Assembly: GCF_016545825.1 (NCBI RefSeq)
Contig: NC_052619.1
Location: 70,380,115 to 70,444,114, forward strand
Direction: 5' to 3'
Source: Eucalyptus grandis
Taxonomy: Eukaryota > Streptophyta > Magnoliopsida > Myrtales > Myrtaceae
DNA: 64,000 bases
Shown one piece after another: positions 35,200-48,223 of the stretch; the first letter of the stretch is position 1; every line of letters begins with the position of its first letter. Made by a program: the position numbers and the translations under genes. Under the pieces are notes generated by a model. The model was not told the origin of the DNA and made no database searches. It worked only from the letters and a program-made list of their open reading frames with translations.

Positions 35200-36073
35200 G
35201 TTGTGTGTACGAGTGAGCATGATTCTAATGTAGAACAAGGAACCAAAGAACCAAATCAGTTCCCACCATGGTAGATTTTAGGCTAAAAAAATTAGGGAAT
35301 CGGTTCCAATGAGTAAGTTCCAAGTTCCTAGAACAAGTTTTTGTATTTTTTTGTTCTATCTGATTATGAGTGTGTAATCTTGAGCCACTAGCTTGGACTT
35401 CCATTTCTGGCATATCCATGACTAAAATCTTTACCGTGTTAATGTTTCAAATTTTTCGTATATCTTAATATAAGTTGTAATTAATAGATTGTAACGGCAA
35501 ATGGTAGTCATTAGAAATAATAATTTCCCGCAATCATTCAATTAAGAATATAGGTGGAACTTGAATATATCATAAAATATATAATAGGGATCCCAAAGTA
35601 CGCAAGTATGTCCAGGTTCCAAAAATTTGAGAACTGATTTCAACGAGTAAATTTCAAATGAAATCTGAATTGACTATGATACTACACACCTTTAGTTGTG
35701 TGACTAATTATTCTTATTTCTTAATTCTAAAGTTGGCCCTTTCAAGATTCACTTCCACACCTCTTTAATGAGCATGAGGGTTTCAAGTTACCGCCAGTAA
35801 ATAATTAGCATTTTTTTTTTCAAAAACACCTAGTAGGGAAGAAAAGCTCCTCCACAAGTGTTCATCGCCATCGATGCGTTGGTCGTAACTTGTAACCATC
35901 ACTGAATCGCGAACCGACGCGCCAATCGTAAAAATTTCAATCGCATGCGTTTGGCTTTTGTAAATTGCATGGAGAAAGTAGTGGTGACCGAAATTCTGGA
36001 GCGGCGAGTGTGTAGTAGATGGGACCGCAAGTCTGCAGCTGCAGGGGGGTCGATTTTGCAGCAACAGTAAGTG
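35200..36073. other. copy B flank left of the LINE
   Basis: Counterpart of 14775-15639. Non-coding as far as I can see. Confidence 0.4.
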
Positions 36074-36087
36074 AACAAATCTCGTAC

Positions 36088-36734
36088 CGCCTTGTGCCAT
36101 TTGATCTGGAAGGAGCAGAACAGCATCCTCTTTAGGGAGAAAACCTTGTCTATCCCAGCTTTGAAGAAACATCTTATCAAAGTAGTCAAAGATAAAGCCT
36201 TGACTTTTGCTAATGTGAAGGACACCACTTGCAATAAAAGGATGCAATGCAGCTGGGGAACTGACTCATCTATCTTCTTCCCTGTGTTGGCTGACTCTGT
36301 TCTGTAAGAGGAGGTGGCGATTTGCTGCCTTTTGGGCTCTAATGCTTCCTGCTGGCTTTCGACTGGACCTTACTTAACTACCCTCCCGAGTCTTTTGCTC
36401 AAGGTAGGTGTGGTGGTGCTACTTCCTCTGGTTGCGGTTGATGGAGTTTGCGGATAATGGGCGCGATCTATTGCTGACTGCTGGCTGCCTCCGTCTCTGT
36501 TAGCTGCCTTTATTTGGCCGGTCCTATTTTGTTTTCTTTTGAAGCTGTTGTCTAGGCTTCACTGCCTTGTTGGCTTTGCGGTTGCCTTGTTCAGCGGCTT
36601 GTTTTTTATTGGCACCCTTCCACTCATGCAGACTAGGTTGTCCCTATAAGTGTAAGTTTTTAGTGCCGATCTGTTTGTACAGTTTGGATATATCTCAATA
36701 TTATTTATTACTTACCAAAAAAAAAAAAAAAAAA
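36088..36734 (+). mobile_element. 5'-truncated LINE insertion, copy B only
   Basis: A 647-bp segment ending in poly-A and flanked by the exact 14-bp duplication AACAAATCTCGTAC (36074-36087, 36735-36748); the empty site is at 15640-15653 in copy A. The plus-strand frame 36089-36307 encodes the C-terminal zinc-binding part of a plant LINE reverse transcriptase (HLIWKEQNSILFREKTLS), then a stop and a GC-richer 3' UTR with GTTTGTACAGTTTGG before the tail. Truncated and dead. Confidence 0.9.
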
Positions 36735-36748
36735 ACAAATCTCGTACT

Positions 36749-38302
36749 ATTTGCACTTGCAGACTGAATTTTTAAGAAATCTATGTCCCATTCCTTGTAC
36801 TGTTTGGACTTGAGTATTTTGCACCGAAAAGGCAAAAGATTGAAAGGGACGATTTTTTGGCGTTATTAAATGATGGAGCAGGAAAAAGGAGCGGGATTCT
36901 GTTTTCCTTATCATCTGTTCCTTTATTTCCAAATTTTTATCAAAGTGAGAAGACAATATATCAGAAGCTGATGTTAATACCCTCTATTTGGCAAGTAATA
37001 GAAGTAACACCTCGATGCTCAAGTGTTAAAATGATTGCAAGTCTTTTGTAAGATCATGCATTCAATTCACGTCGAAAGCAAATTATAGATCTATCAAACG
37101 GATAATCAAATTAAAAATTGTTCGACTTAAACTAATTTATTTAAATCTTTCTGATATATTTCCATACAATACAAATACTTGAGACCCATACTCGATGCAA
37201 TCCATATTACTAAAACACTTCAACACTTAACATAATCTAGGAAAATCCATACCCAAATTAAAGTGTGAGTACGAAGTGAGAAAGCGTGAGATTGAATGAG
37301 GGCAAAAGAGAGTCATAGAGATGAATTGAGTCTAAATAAGTTATATACTCATTTAACACTTATATTATCTTTGACTTTACCTTACAAGCCATTTATCGAA
37401 TATAATTTATATAACAATCCAATTCATCAAATATAGATCGATAAATGAATTTATGATCAATTTTGATAGATTTAGAGAACAATTCCTGCTCTATTGTCCA
37501 GCTAATACTGGTTTGCCAATTTTGGAACTGAGTTATATGCTTATGCAAAATAATTACAACTGAAACAGACATTTCGTAATTAGGCCTTTAGGGTAAGACA
37601 CTCAAATTCCTGCCTTTTTGTTGTAGAAAGAAATAGTAACTTAAATGTATCTCCTGCTCTTTCGTTTCTTTGTTCATTTTTGAGATAAATCTATCGAAAA
37701 TCCTAAAATATGTTATTAATATCAAGTCTTAAAAATTTTAAATAGTGTAATAAAAAAAATATGTCGAAAAAATAAGAAGTGCGATAAAGTATTCCGGTCA
37801 AATGCAGTCAAATTTCATTACTCGAAAAATGTGATATGACGCCAAGTGGACTCCACCTTAGAAGAAGTATCAAAATTTGAGAAACAAGACGATCAAATAA
37901 AAAATAAAATTTGTTTATAAAAAGAAGTTGGCGAATCGCACAGAAAATCTTGTCAGGGACGGCACCGCCACCCGTTTTCCCCAGGGCCCTATGCAGCAAT
38001 GAGGGGCTCTTGCAATGGTGACGCCATTGCTTTGCTACCACCGCACCAGTTCCAATGAACGTACGAAGCGTCTTCAGACTCTTCAAAGGTGGAGAGACTC
38101 GAGAGATAGAACAGGTGGTGGCGAACGTATTAGATATGTAGAGATCTGATCACGTTACGAAAGCAAATTGAGTGTTTATATGAAACAAATTGACTGTGTC
38201 GAGATTTGATCACGGTTGGATTTATGACGAAATTGTGGTCATAAGTGCTAGCCGTCATGCCACCTCCTCACGGGGTCCATTAACCCTCGTACGGGAAGAT
38301 GG
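36749..38302. other. laccase B downstream flank
   Basis: Counterpart of 15654-17208. The island at 37950-38110 (minus frame 37808-38086) is the partner of 16850-17120; it differs by a 9-bp loss and a 9-bp gain. No gene is confirmed. Confidence 0.4.
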
Positions 38303-39042
38303 GGAATTACCAAAAATAACTAAACCTATTATAATTATACGAGTTCAATCCTAATCAATTATTTTTCACCAATTCAATTTTAAACTTTTTACATTTCATC
38401 AATTTAATTTATCTAGCCAACTAGTTTTAACGTGGACATCGGCCCATTTTAGCCATCTAACCAATGTTGACACAAACAAATTTTGATAATATATTTTTTT
38501 TTCTAATTTTCATAATTATTTATTCTTTTTCCCCCTAGCAGCTAGTGCTAGGCGAGAGCTATGAAGCCCTCATCGATCGCAGGCAAGGGTCATGGCCCTT
38601 ACTCAACTTGGCCCAAATCTAGGTGAGGCTTGGGCGCTACCTCGCACCTAAGACCTGGACCTCATGCGCACATTGTGATATAAATTGTACTAATCTTCAA
38701 GACCCACACACACACAACAATCTAGGTGTGAGGCCCAGGAGCCACAAGCAAAGACAACGATGACCTCGCTGGCTGCAAGGGAGGTCGTCTTCGCTTGCAG
38801 TCGGCGAGGGCTTTGCAGCCCTTGCCTAGTAGTTTGCGAGGAGGAAAAAAAAAAATAAAATAAAAAATAAAATAAAAAATTGGGAAAAATAAAGAATTAT
38901 TAAAAATTATTTATGTTAGTGCCGGTTGCCTAAAATTGAGTTGATGGACTAAATTGATATAAATGCAAAAAAATTATGATCAAATCGGCAAAAAAAGGGA
39001 TTTAGTATAATTGCAAGATTTATAACGTTTTTGTTAATTTTT
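38303..39042. mobile_element. Mutator-like/long-TIR element, copy B
   Basis: Counterpart of 17209-17920, with the same inverted ends and a GC-richer core at 38535-38830 followed by an A-rich tract. Confidence 0.5.
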
Positions 39043-40311
39043 TTGGAAAGATGAGGTGGTAGCAACATCCTTTTCCTTTTTTTTTTTAATCAAAGAAGGG
39101 TTAAAGCTAAATACACGAATTTAACGTGGTAAATCTATTTTTCCTATTTTTTGACATAATAAAACATTTAGCAACATCTCATCTGGTTGACCCAAACACT
39201 ATATCTCTCTTTCTCTCTCTTCGCGGTTGTTCTTTTTGTTTTTGTTTGCAGCGCCACGTGTGATAAAATATTTTAAAAAAATTACTATGTTTGTATTTTC
39301 CATCATTCAAATTGGATAAAGTTAATGAGACTGCAATAATGGACTCTTTGGATGAAGTTTTAAGAGTTAATTGACTCGTACTAAGCGTGAAAATTCAATT
39401 AGTGAGTCAAATGGGCCCTGAAAAATTCAAACTTATGATTTCTAGCTCTGATACTATGTAAAAATTTATAAGACCATTATTAACTGTTATAAAAATTTAA
39501 GTTGTTAGATAAATACATCTTTTATTATTTAAATATTCTAACGAACCATAAGTTCATGTTTTGGTTTTTCAACATTTAAAATTTGTAATGTAATTTTTCC
39601 ATTTTATACAACTATATATGTGAACATTAACATTGAACATGTGATTAAAATATAACTACCGTGTCTTAATTCCTAGATGGGATCAAACTAAATTGGGAAC
39701 TGATTAGCCTTAGTTGAAGTGACTTTTGATAATTGTTTAAGGTTTTGGGATCATGGACTTTACTGGATAGTTTGGTCCAATCTAATGAAACCAATCTTTT
39801 AGCAAAAAAAAAAAATTAAAATTTTAAAAATACTAGAATTGTTGCTATTTTAGTTTTTATTGCTATTTTTAAGAAATGAAAAAATATTTAAAGAAAAAAA
39901 AGAGTTGATGCGGTTGCCCTCGGAATGGGGAATAGGACCAACGACCTTGGGAACCAAACCAAATAGTCCGGTTTGGACAGTTCCCAGTTCGATCCGTTCG
40001 ATATGCTCACGCCTAACTTCAACACGTGAAAATCAGAGACAATTAAAAAAAAAAAATCTTAAAATTCTTTGGTCATGCATAGGAAATGATGAGTGCGAAC
40101 GAGGCGCAACTTTCATAGTCTCTGCTTTAAACTTGAGGGCTTTGCATCTGGGCCAACTCTACATAATTATTAAAATGGGCTCTACATAAATAGGCCCAAC
40201 ACAACTATAATTCATGATTAAAAATAATCACACCACCACCACCACCACTAATGATGATGGTGATGATAAGGAAAAGAATAACACAGCAGAAGAACCAAAA
40301 ATCATCTCAAG
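39043..40311. other. laccase B downstream region
   Basis: Non-coding; contains the decayed counterpart of the hAT-like end (GATATGCTCACGCCTA, ending near 40014) and a CAC/GAT triplet run at 40232-40265. Confidence 0.4.
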
Positions 40312-40317
40312 TTTATT
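40312..40317 (-). terminator. polyadenylation signal AATAAA, laccase B
   Basis: Minus-strand AATAAA about 180 bases past the stop, conserved with laccase A. Confidence 0.45.
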
Positions 40318-40497
40318 ATAAGGCAGGCCAAGGTCTTCCATAACTCTGAACATGTTATTTATGGCGATAATAGGACTAAGTCGAGTAATCAACTTACATA
40401 AAGGCACAATCAATGACCGACGCCTGATGCGTTCGGTGAACTATTTCAAGGAGGAGAGAGTTCCTGTGCTAATGCCTCGAAGATGTATTGAGTCGGA

Positions 40498-43400
40498 TCA
40501 CATCGAAGTCGAGTATAGCTTCTCATCCGAGTTGGAGAACTCCTCGAGCCGAAGTTTGCTGTCAGGATAGCACGAAGGCATATAACTCGGGGGGTCTCGG
40601 ATGCTCGTGTCCTCGGTGCCGCCATTTTTCACAATGAACACGGAGTTCATGCCCCAAGTGAGGTGTTTATCCAGGTGACAGTGCCATAGCCACACTCCTG
40701 CGAAAAACACAAAAGCATTAACCTTTGGGCTTAGATTGCTTTCTAATTCTAAAAAGACAGTACTCAACGTCAGGGATGGAAATCAAGATTCGATTAGCTT
40801 AAGTTTTGTCCCTGCCCATCAAGGTAATCTCTTGAATTCTCAAAACTTCTGTCCATCACCGCAGGTGTAGAGAACCCTTCGCTGTCTCGGCTGAGCTGGA
40901 GAGAAGTGGAAATGTGACCAGTTGTTACTGTACTGTACTAACCTGGATTGCTTGCCCTGAATCTAATGGCAAGCCATCCGTCCTTGGGTACTGAAGCAGT
41001 GTTCTGATAAGGAGGATCGATCAAATTGAACGTTAGAGGGTCGGTCTCGTTGTTATAATTGCCGAAACCTGTGCCGAGCACGTAGAAGCTGTGGCCATGC
41101 AGATGCATAGGATGATTCTCGGACGAGTTCGCCACGTCAGTGTTCTGGAACACTATCTCCACCTCCTCATTGTACTCGAGCACCTTCACCTTCGTCCCTC
41201 TCTCTGGTTCATTTGTGGTGTCGAGAGGCAAATTATGCTGGGTGAAGTTGAAGAAAGTCGGCGGAAATTCTGGAAAATCGGTCGTGTAGAAGCCGCTGAT
41301 ATTTCTGCAAGTGATATGTAGCGCAATTGAAAAACATTACTCGAAATTAGATCGCATTTAGCGAACTTTACATTCACTAATCAATTTAAACATCTCAATT
41401 CACTCTTTAACCTATATTTGCATTTCGAGCATCGAGGAATGACGATCATACTAACAAAGATCTAGCGTAGCTAACCTGTAATATGCTTGCAGTACATCGG
41501 TCCAAGGATTATACCAGCTGATGTTATTTAAGCTTGCAGATGGGTAAGATTCTTCTGTTGTATCATTGATTTCGAGCGTGAACTTGTTGAGCGACACAGT
41601 GATGTACATGCGAGTCGTTATATTGATCGGAACATTGACGTGATCGATAATGTTCCTCATACTCTGCACAAAGCCTGTTGCAGCTTTATAGTTGGTGTAC
41701 GACGGAAGACCAGACGGGAAGACGGGAGTCGATGGGGCAGTGTAGTTTCCACTATACTCAAGAATCGCTGTTGCGTTGGCGTGATCGTACTCACTGAATT
41801 TGAACTGGTTGCTGTAGTATTGCCTAGCGGCAATGTAGTACCGACCTGGAGGCTGATTTGCCGTGACCAGGACGTCTATAGTTTGTCCAGGACTAATGAA
41901 GACGATTTCCGAAGAAAAGGGCTTGAGGTATGCCGCATCGGATCCGACGACGGTGACGTTGTGGTCTGCGATTGCGAAGAAGAGCTCGGCATTCATGTCA
42001 GCATTGAGTAGGCGGAGAAGATAAGTCTTGCCATAATCGACCATCCACCTGTGTGTAGTTTCTACACAGCACGGAGAAGAAACAGGGAAATTGAGTGAAT
42101 CTGCAGCCTTGGTGCTAATACATCTTCCTACAATTTAAGTATGTACCATTGGAGCATTCGCAGAAATCTCCAGGTTCGCCGTTGATGGTGTACGCCTCCG
42201 ACACAAGCAAGTCTGACCCTGCGGCGAGCTTCTCGGCGATGGACGCGTAAACGTCCTCCGTGTACCAAGACGCTGCGAAGTAACAGTAACATTGCTACAT
42301 TACAGGAAATGAACTGTTTGAAAACTACAGGTGAAACCGTTGTACATACCGAGCACCATCTCTTTCTCGCCGTCGGGCTGCGGAAACGGATAGGACGTTC
42401 CGTCGGCGGGGTGAATGACGATGAAGCCATGAATACTATATCTTGCCCACTCGCTGTGAGCGTGCCACCACAACGACCCCTCCTCTTCCGTAAACAAAAC
42501 TTGATACGTGAAATTTGTCCCTGGCGAAATGCTACACTGTGTCACGTACTCGGCCCCATCGAACCATGGATTTCTCGGTTGGTTCACTCCATGCCTATCA
42601 AAATCTGAGTTAGCAGTTGCAACTAATCAAGCAAGAACGATCAAGTCTATAAGTTGATTCCGAAATACTTAGTTGGATAAATCTCACTCAAATTAAAAAT
42701 AGCTAGCTCGTCTTCTATATAAAATCCCTAAAATTGGACATTTATAACAAATTTATTCCCCTTTAATTTCTGTCAAATTTTAATGTCAAATTGCTAAGTT
42801 AGATAATGTGAACTAATTTTGGTTTGTACCATCCTTTCATTATAGGTGTACCGTTTGTATTTTTCATGATATTAATCAAATTTAATTGAAATTAATGAAT
42901 AGTAAATTTATCATAAATATACCGGCATGAGTTTTTTGTTATAAAAAAATAATTTGTGTAAATTTTTAATAAATATGCTAGTTTGAAGTTTCTAATAATC
43001 AAAAAATTAATTTGAAATAAATTTGTTATAACAATAGTACTCTTTCGGAGGTTTAAGCATAGATTTATGGTTCAAGGGAAATTTTATACGAATATTTTTA
43101 TGGTGGTTCCATGTATGAGCATTGGTTTTTTAAAGTTCTGGTGGAGCTAAAAAGCGAGATTGATAGGGTGGACCGGACGGGCTAACTTTTCCTTCGCAAT
43201 CATTGCCTTCTACGGCGTACCTAACTTTTCATTCGCAATCATCTCTTGTATCCTCGCTTATCGTCGAATTCACCCTGGGAGTGAAATTTTTTAGTGAAAT
43301 GTTGTGGTTGGTATCTTTACTTTTGTTTGAAAATCAATATCTTTCCTCTATTTTCTTCAGTTCAAAATCGTTCCCGTACTTTTTAAAAGTGTCATTGGTA

Positions 43401-44160
43401 AATCTCTGAAATTGTCTAAGGGTGGAATTTGCTAATGTAGCATTAATGTCAACTAAAAAATCATCGACATGACTTAACGCCATTAGAAGTTTATCGAGTG
43501 GAATTTTTGTTCCTTTTCTTTAGTATTCTCTCTGTCTCTCGGAGTAACCATCATTATCATAATCATCATCTTCATTTTTTTCTACTTCTTCAACTTTAAC
43601 CCCCGTGATTAGAACGAAGACCCATAAAATCTAAGATTCTCACCAATGCAAATGCAAAACCTCAAGCGGCGATGGCTGAACTTGACAAAGCTCAAGCAAC
43701 CACAGCGGTCATGGCCACAGGCTCAAACAAGCCCTAGCCCCATGCAAACTGAACGAAGTTTGAATAACCAAGTTTGACAAAACTCAAGTTGTGATCGCCT
43801 CCCCTCCTCCCCCCTCCTCTCCAATTAAAAGAATTTTGTGTATCATAAAAGATGCGCATATCCTTACGTCCAATTAAGCAATCCGGTTGTCCATGTCAAC
43901 GAAAACTGATGAGCCATAAAAAAAAAAAAATGACATAGATTTTCGGGTAAAAGTAGAGGGGATCAAACCAACATTTCACCTACCTTTTGCTTAAACTTGG
44001 CATGCTAAGACCGATTCATGAAATTAATACGAAAAATGACATAAGGGACAAACTTTCATGTGGGATATCATTAGTAGGACGAGAATGAGATTTGAAAAAT
44101 GACATGCGGGACAAACTTTCATGTGGGATACCGTACGTAGGATGAGATTTGAAAGTTGAC

Positions 44161-44211
<51 letters not shown>

Positions 44212-44618
44212 CCAGTGGATAGTGACGCCGTAGGCACCTTGGTTGTGGACGTTCACGTACAAAGTGTCCCCTTTCTTCACATAAATGGTTGGCCCCGGAA
44301 AACTGTCATTAACGACTAACATACTCTTTGTACTGCACAGCCTCGTGTAGTTTTTCTCCTTCAGCTGTGTGCATAATTTAAACATGTGTACATAACTTAT
44401 TGGTTGACGAGACATTAACCAATGGAGAAAGCTTAAGAAATTTAGAGGTAGCGAAACAGCATCAAGTTAAACTCGCTTTCTTCTAAGGAAAAAGGGAAGC
44501 AACTCACGACGAAATCATGGTAATGAACGTCGCCATGCACGATGCTTGCAGAGAGGAGAAGAAGAAGCCCGACAACAACAAAAGCTGAGACCAATAGCTT
44601 CGTCGCGCAGACCGCCAT
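40498..44618 (-). CDS. LAC: laccase B (multicopper oxidase, LAC14/15-like)
   Basis: Second intact laccase, paralogue of the one at 19244. Seven exons of exactly the same lengths: 44508-44618, 44213-44364, 42350-42594, 42147-42272, 41476-42061, 40943-41304, 40498-40697; 593 aa, no stop or frameshift. All ten copper-ligand histidines and the type-1 cysteine are kept ([30 protein letters not shown]). By eye about 35 residues differ from laccase A. Eighteen fall in exon 5, which codes the second cupredoxin domain and the start of the third; only four fall in exons 2-4. Signal peptide identical except Phe to Leu. Role as for copy A; the changes could alter substrate choice, but that is inference. 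Likely transcribed from its own duplicated promoter. Confidence 0.95.
42595..44212 (-). other. laccase B intron 2 (1.6 kb)
   Basis: Counterpart of the long intron 2 of copy A. It lacks the TTGCACAAGCCC repeat block but has a local tandem duplication (about 44028-44110 with 44090-44160, units starting GAAAAATGACAT) and an expanded GA run. Confidence 0.5.
44164..44208. repeat. expanded GA microsatellite beside the exon 2 donor
   Basis: About 22 uninterrupted GA units beginning five bases inside intron 2, against eight in copy A. Confidence 0.88.
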
Positions 44619-44708
44619 TGCCGTCGTCTTCGTTCCTTCTTCTCAGGTGGGTTCTTGTGGATGACGAATAAAAGGGCACTGACTGAAGAGTTTTCACTTT
44701 AGGCTTCA

Positions 44709-44717
44709 TTTAAATAA
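44709..44717 (-). promoter_or_regulatory. possible TATA-like box of laccase B
   Basis: TTATTTAAA on the minus strand, 91 bases upstream of the start codon; position shared with copy A. Weak. Confidence 0.3.
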
Positions 44718-44719
44718 GA

Positions 44720-45677
44720 CCATGATCGGTGAGAACAGTCAAACCACTTACGCTGTACTTTCTCTTCGACTATCTAGGGTTATGTGGACTTGTTGGCAGT
44801 GAGATTTAGATGGAGGTTGATTAGTCATATCCATTCCTTCTCCCCCATGGGTTCTTGTGGTGGATGAACCACAGAGCATTTATGCAACAGTCTTTCTCTG
44901 TTCGCTTCATTTAAGTTAGATCTTGGTTGGTAAATAGTTGACCCCTTTTGCACAGTCCTGGGTTACACGGTCGTGGTAGCAATCCTTGCCTCGTCTCGTG
45001 GGTTTGACTTGTAGGCATTGAGATTTAGGTGGAGACTGAATCTTCTTTTTTCAATTAATTTTATCATCGGATCTTTACACCTCACAAGCAAAGAAGTTTC
45101 GAGATACCTGACCACCAAGGGAACGTGAACAATCCCGAGCAATTTTTTTAATTATAAATAGTACCCCTGCCTTTTGTTCTTCCTTTGTTCTGAGAACAAC
45201 TAATAAAAGCTACTACTGAACTTTGACTATTTCTTCTTGACTTACGGATGCCAGTCGACTAACTGACTTCCTAATTTGCTGCTCCTAACACGCACGTGCA
45301 GTGTGTGAACTTAGTTGAGAGCCGCAATATCATACTTGTATTTCAATTTAAGGGTTGTATGATAAGCGAGTAAGAATGTTTAAAGTGAGAAACCTCCGTG
45401 ATTTTTGGTTTGTTTAGGATGCAAAAAGTTCACCTTTATCGAACATGTCAATGACGGCCACCAAATCGATGAGATTAATTAATCGACCCTTGATAGTTAC
45501 TTGATGATTTGAATGGCATAACATTGGGAGACTCATTCACGGTCATTAGACTGTTTCAGTGTCAAAATGACATATCTTAAAGGCTATCTCAATACATTGG
45601 AGTAGAAGCTATCACAATTCGTAGTAATTCATTCGCATGAGCTTCCATAGTCCTGCCGAAAATGTGTCAAAGGAAGG
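44720..45677. other. laccase B upstream region
   Basis: Counterpart of the A promoter region, lacking the 170 bp found at 23967-24136. No gene. Confidence 0.4.
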
Positions 45678-45896
45678 TGTTAGAGATAATTAGAGTAATT
45701 TTCTAGAATATTTTTCTATGTTAGAGATAATTAGGATATTTCTGTTAGTTTTAAATATCTATCAAGATTGTCCAAATAATGTCCCTTTAATTATGCATAT
45801 TTTGATCAATATATGTTACTTTAAGTGCGCTCGGTGCACACCAAGTGCGCATCTGGATTGCCTCTTGTAATTTTTTTTCCCCATTAAGTTCTAACA
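45678..45896. mobile_element. possible small solo LTR or LTR fragment, copy B
   Basis: Counterpart of 24777-24995, same length, TGTTAG...CTAACA ends kept. Confidence 0.35.
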
Positions 45897-47025
45897 TCCA
45901 CCTGCCAACATTGATTTTAACGTTGTTCGTCTTGTCTATTAGCCAATGTCAAACTGTAGTATTGTTGCATGGTCTACAAAGCCCTATCATATGAGGAAGC
46001 GCCAGCGAGTTGTTGTTTCATGAGCAAAGCCAGCTACATTAGCCGTTGTTGTTTCCCTGCGATTAGTCGTCTCTTTAATCAGCAAAGCCAACCGCATCAA
46101 TCTTAGCTTGGTCATTATGACACCACTTGCACAAATTGTGTCGTTTAGTAAACGTTTTAAAAGCAAAGCCAACCGCATTAGCTACTTACAATTACGACAC
46201 CAGTCACATCGGCCGCGCTCGTCTAATTACTCTTTTAGTCAACAAAGTTAGCTGTATCGACCTTTTGCTGTTTTTCCTTTGATTCACGACCTTCAGCTAC
46301 TTCTACTAGAGAACCGATGCCACCACCAAAATCGCCATTCTCAAATGAAAGTATTGTAAATAAATTGCTCCTAGTTGTTCAATCATTTGATAACCAAAGT
46401 CATTCTTTGATAAATGATCACCATCAATCAAACTTAATAGAATTTGATCAATCTTTTTTTTTCTATCAATAAGGTGGAAAACAACCTCATTTTTAGGTAT
46501 TTCATTTCATATGTGATTTGGTTCTCATAAAATTCTACAAATCCGTTTTCTGGTCGTATCTTTAGTCTGCTACTTGAGCTTGACTTGATTGCGAAACTCC
46601 GGGCTCGATGCGTTATTCGACTTCGATTGATCTTCAGTCCGGATCGGAGGAGCACTCGACGACTACGTTCTGTTACGACTGTGGTGCTTGCTGCATCTTT
46701 AGTTCTTGGCAGGCGCAAATTGGAATCGTCATTTAATAAGAAGACTCCCAAGTCATAATGGTCCTTTGAAGATTAGTTCCCTGAATGTTGGACAGGAATT
46801 ATAAGTAACGAATCTCATACACGTAACAACTTGTACAATAATTGCTTCCTACTTGGACCTTCAGAGCGCAATCAAGATCAAGTTGATGTGTACAGAATAT
46901 GCTAGTCGTTGAACCTGTAAACAGGAAACAATAATTTAATCCGCCACTTCAGAGGAAAATTGGTGTGCACCCACGACAAACGGGTCCGGGCGTCCAGGTT
47001 TTGTACTCAAATTGGTCCTCCGTCA
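45897..47025. other. non-coding flank in copy B
   Basis: Counterpart of 24996-26120, including the degenerate GCAAAGCCAACCGCAT repeats at 46020-46260. Confidence 0.4.
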
Positions 47026-47033
47026 CTTAAGTC

Positions 47034-48215
47034 TAGAGTTGCTCAAAAACCCATATTATGACCCATTTTTAGTTAAATGGGTCATATATGGGTCAAGTGA
47101 AATTTAAATATGGGTTAGAAACGAGTCTAAAAAGTAAAGCACAAAAAGAAATGGGTATGAATGGGTTATTAGGAAACTCATTTTGAACCATGGACTTCCC
47201 TCTTTAACTTTATAATTTTTTAAAATTAAAAATATAAATTATAATTATTTTTCATATTTCAATTTTCTTTTTTTTCTTTCTTTTTCTTCCTTCCTTAGCT
47301 AGCGGCCGGCAACAAAGCCAGGTGAGGCTCGAGCCTCGCCGGATCCAGCCGAGACTAGAGCTCGCCGCGTCGTGTGGCCTCGGCCTCGCCGGATCGAGCG
47401 AGACTCGAGCTCGCTAGTGTCGGGCGAGGCCTCGGCCTCACCAAATTGGCGAGATCGAGCCTCGCTCAAGCTTCGCCGACGACCAGTGAGACTCGAACTC
47501 GCTAGCGTCGGGCGGGGCCTCGGCCTTGCCGGATCGGCAAGATCGAGCCTCGCCCCATGCCGGCAAGCTCGATCTCGCCCGTGGCTAGTCGCCGACTGTC
47601 GTCATGGCCGGCCGGTCGAAGAAGAAGAAAAAAGAAAAGAGAAAAGAGAAAATGAAAAATAATTATTAAAAATTAAAATTTATATTTAAAAAAATTAAAA
47701 ATTCGATTTAAAAAATATTTAAAAAAATTATAAAAATTTTCCATTAAATTTTTATTGCATAAAAATTGTTAAAAAATTTGTATTGCATAAAAATGTTTTA
47801 ACGATACTTTTTTTTTTTATAAAAAAATCATAAAAATGAGCTTTTTAGGTTTAGTTAAAAAAATTCATGTTACGTTTTTACTTATTCAATGCTATGTTCA
47901 CTTCAAATAACATAAGCATGTGCATGGTCTAATTCTTTATAAATATTTCAATTTATAGATTTTTTTAAAACTTTTTTTATTTAATATTTTTAATTTAATT
48001 TGAAGTTTTAATCTAATTAGCATATAGTAGAGGTGGGTTTTCCTAGAATATTAATAGGCTTTAGCAATACGGGTCAGGCCGGGTATGGGTCACTTAATTT
48101 ATACCATATGAATATGGGTCAAAACGGGTTAAATGGGTCAAATATAGATCGACCCATTTTCGAATCGACCCAAACCCAACCCGACCCGACCCAACTCACC
48201 CATTTGACGGGTCTA
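47034..48215. mobile_element. non-autonomous hAT-like element, copy B only
   Basis: Starts TAGAGTTGCTCAAAAACCC; the right end is the complement of TAGACCCGTCAAATGGG. Flanked by exact 8-bp CTTAAGTC (47026-47033, 48216-48223), and the empty site is seen once in copy A (26121-26128). The 1182-bp element is non-coding, with A/T arms and a CpG-rich palindromic core (47295-47620) ending in a GAAGAAGAAGAAAAAAG tract. Same family as 6537-7734, in the opposite orientation. Confidence 0.88.
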
Positions 48216-48223
48216 CTTAAGTC

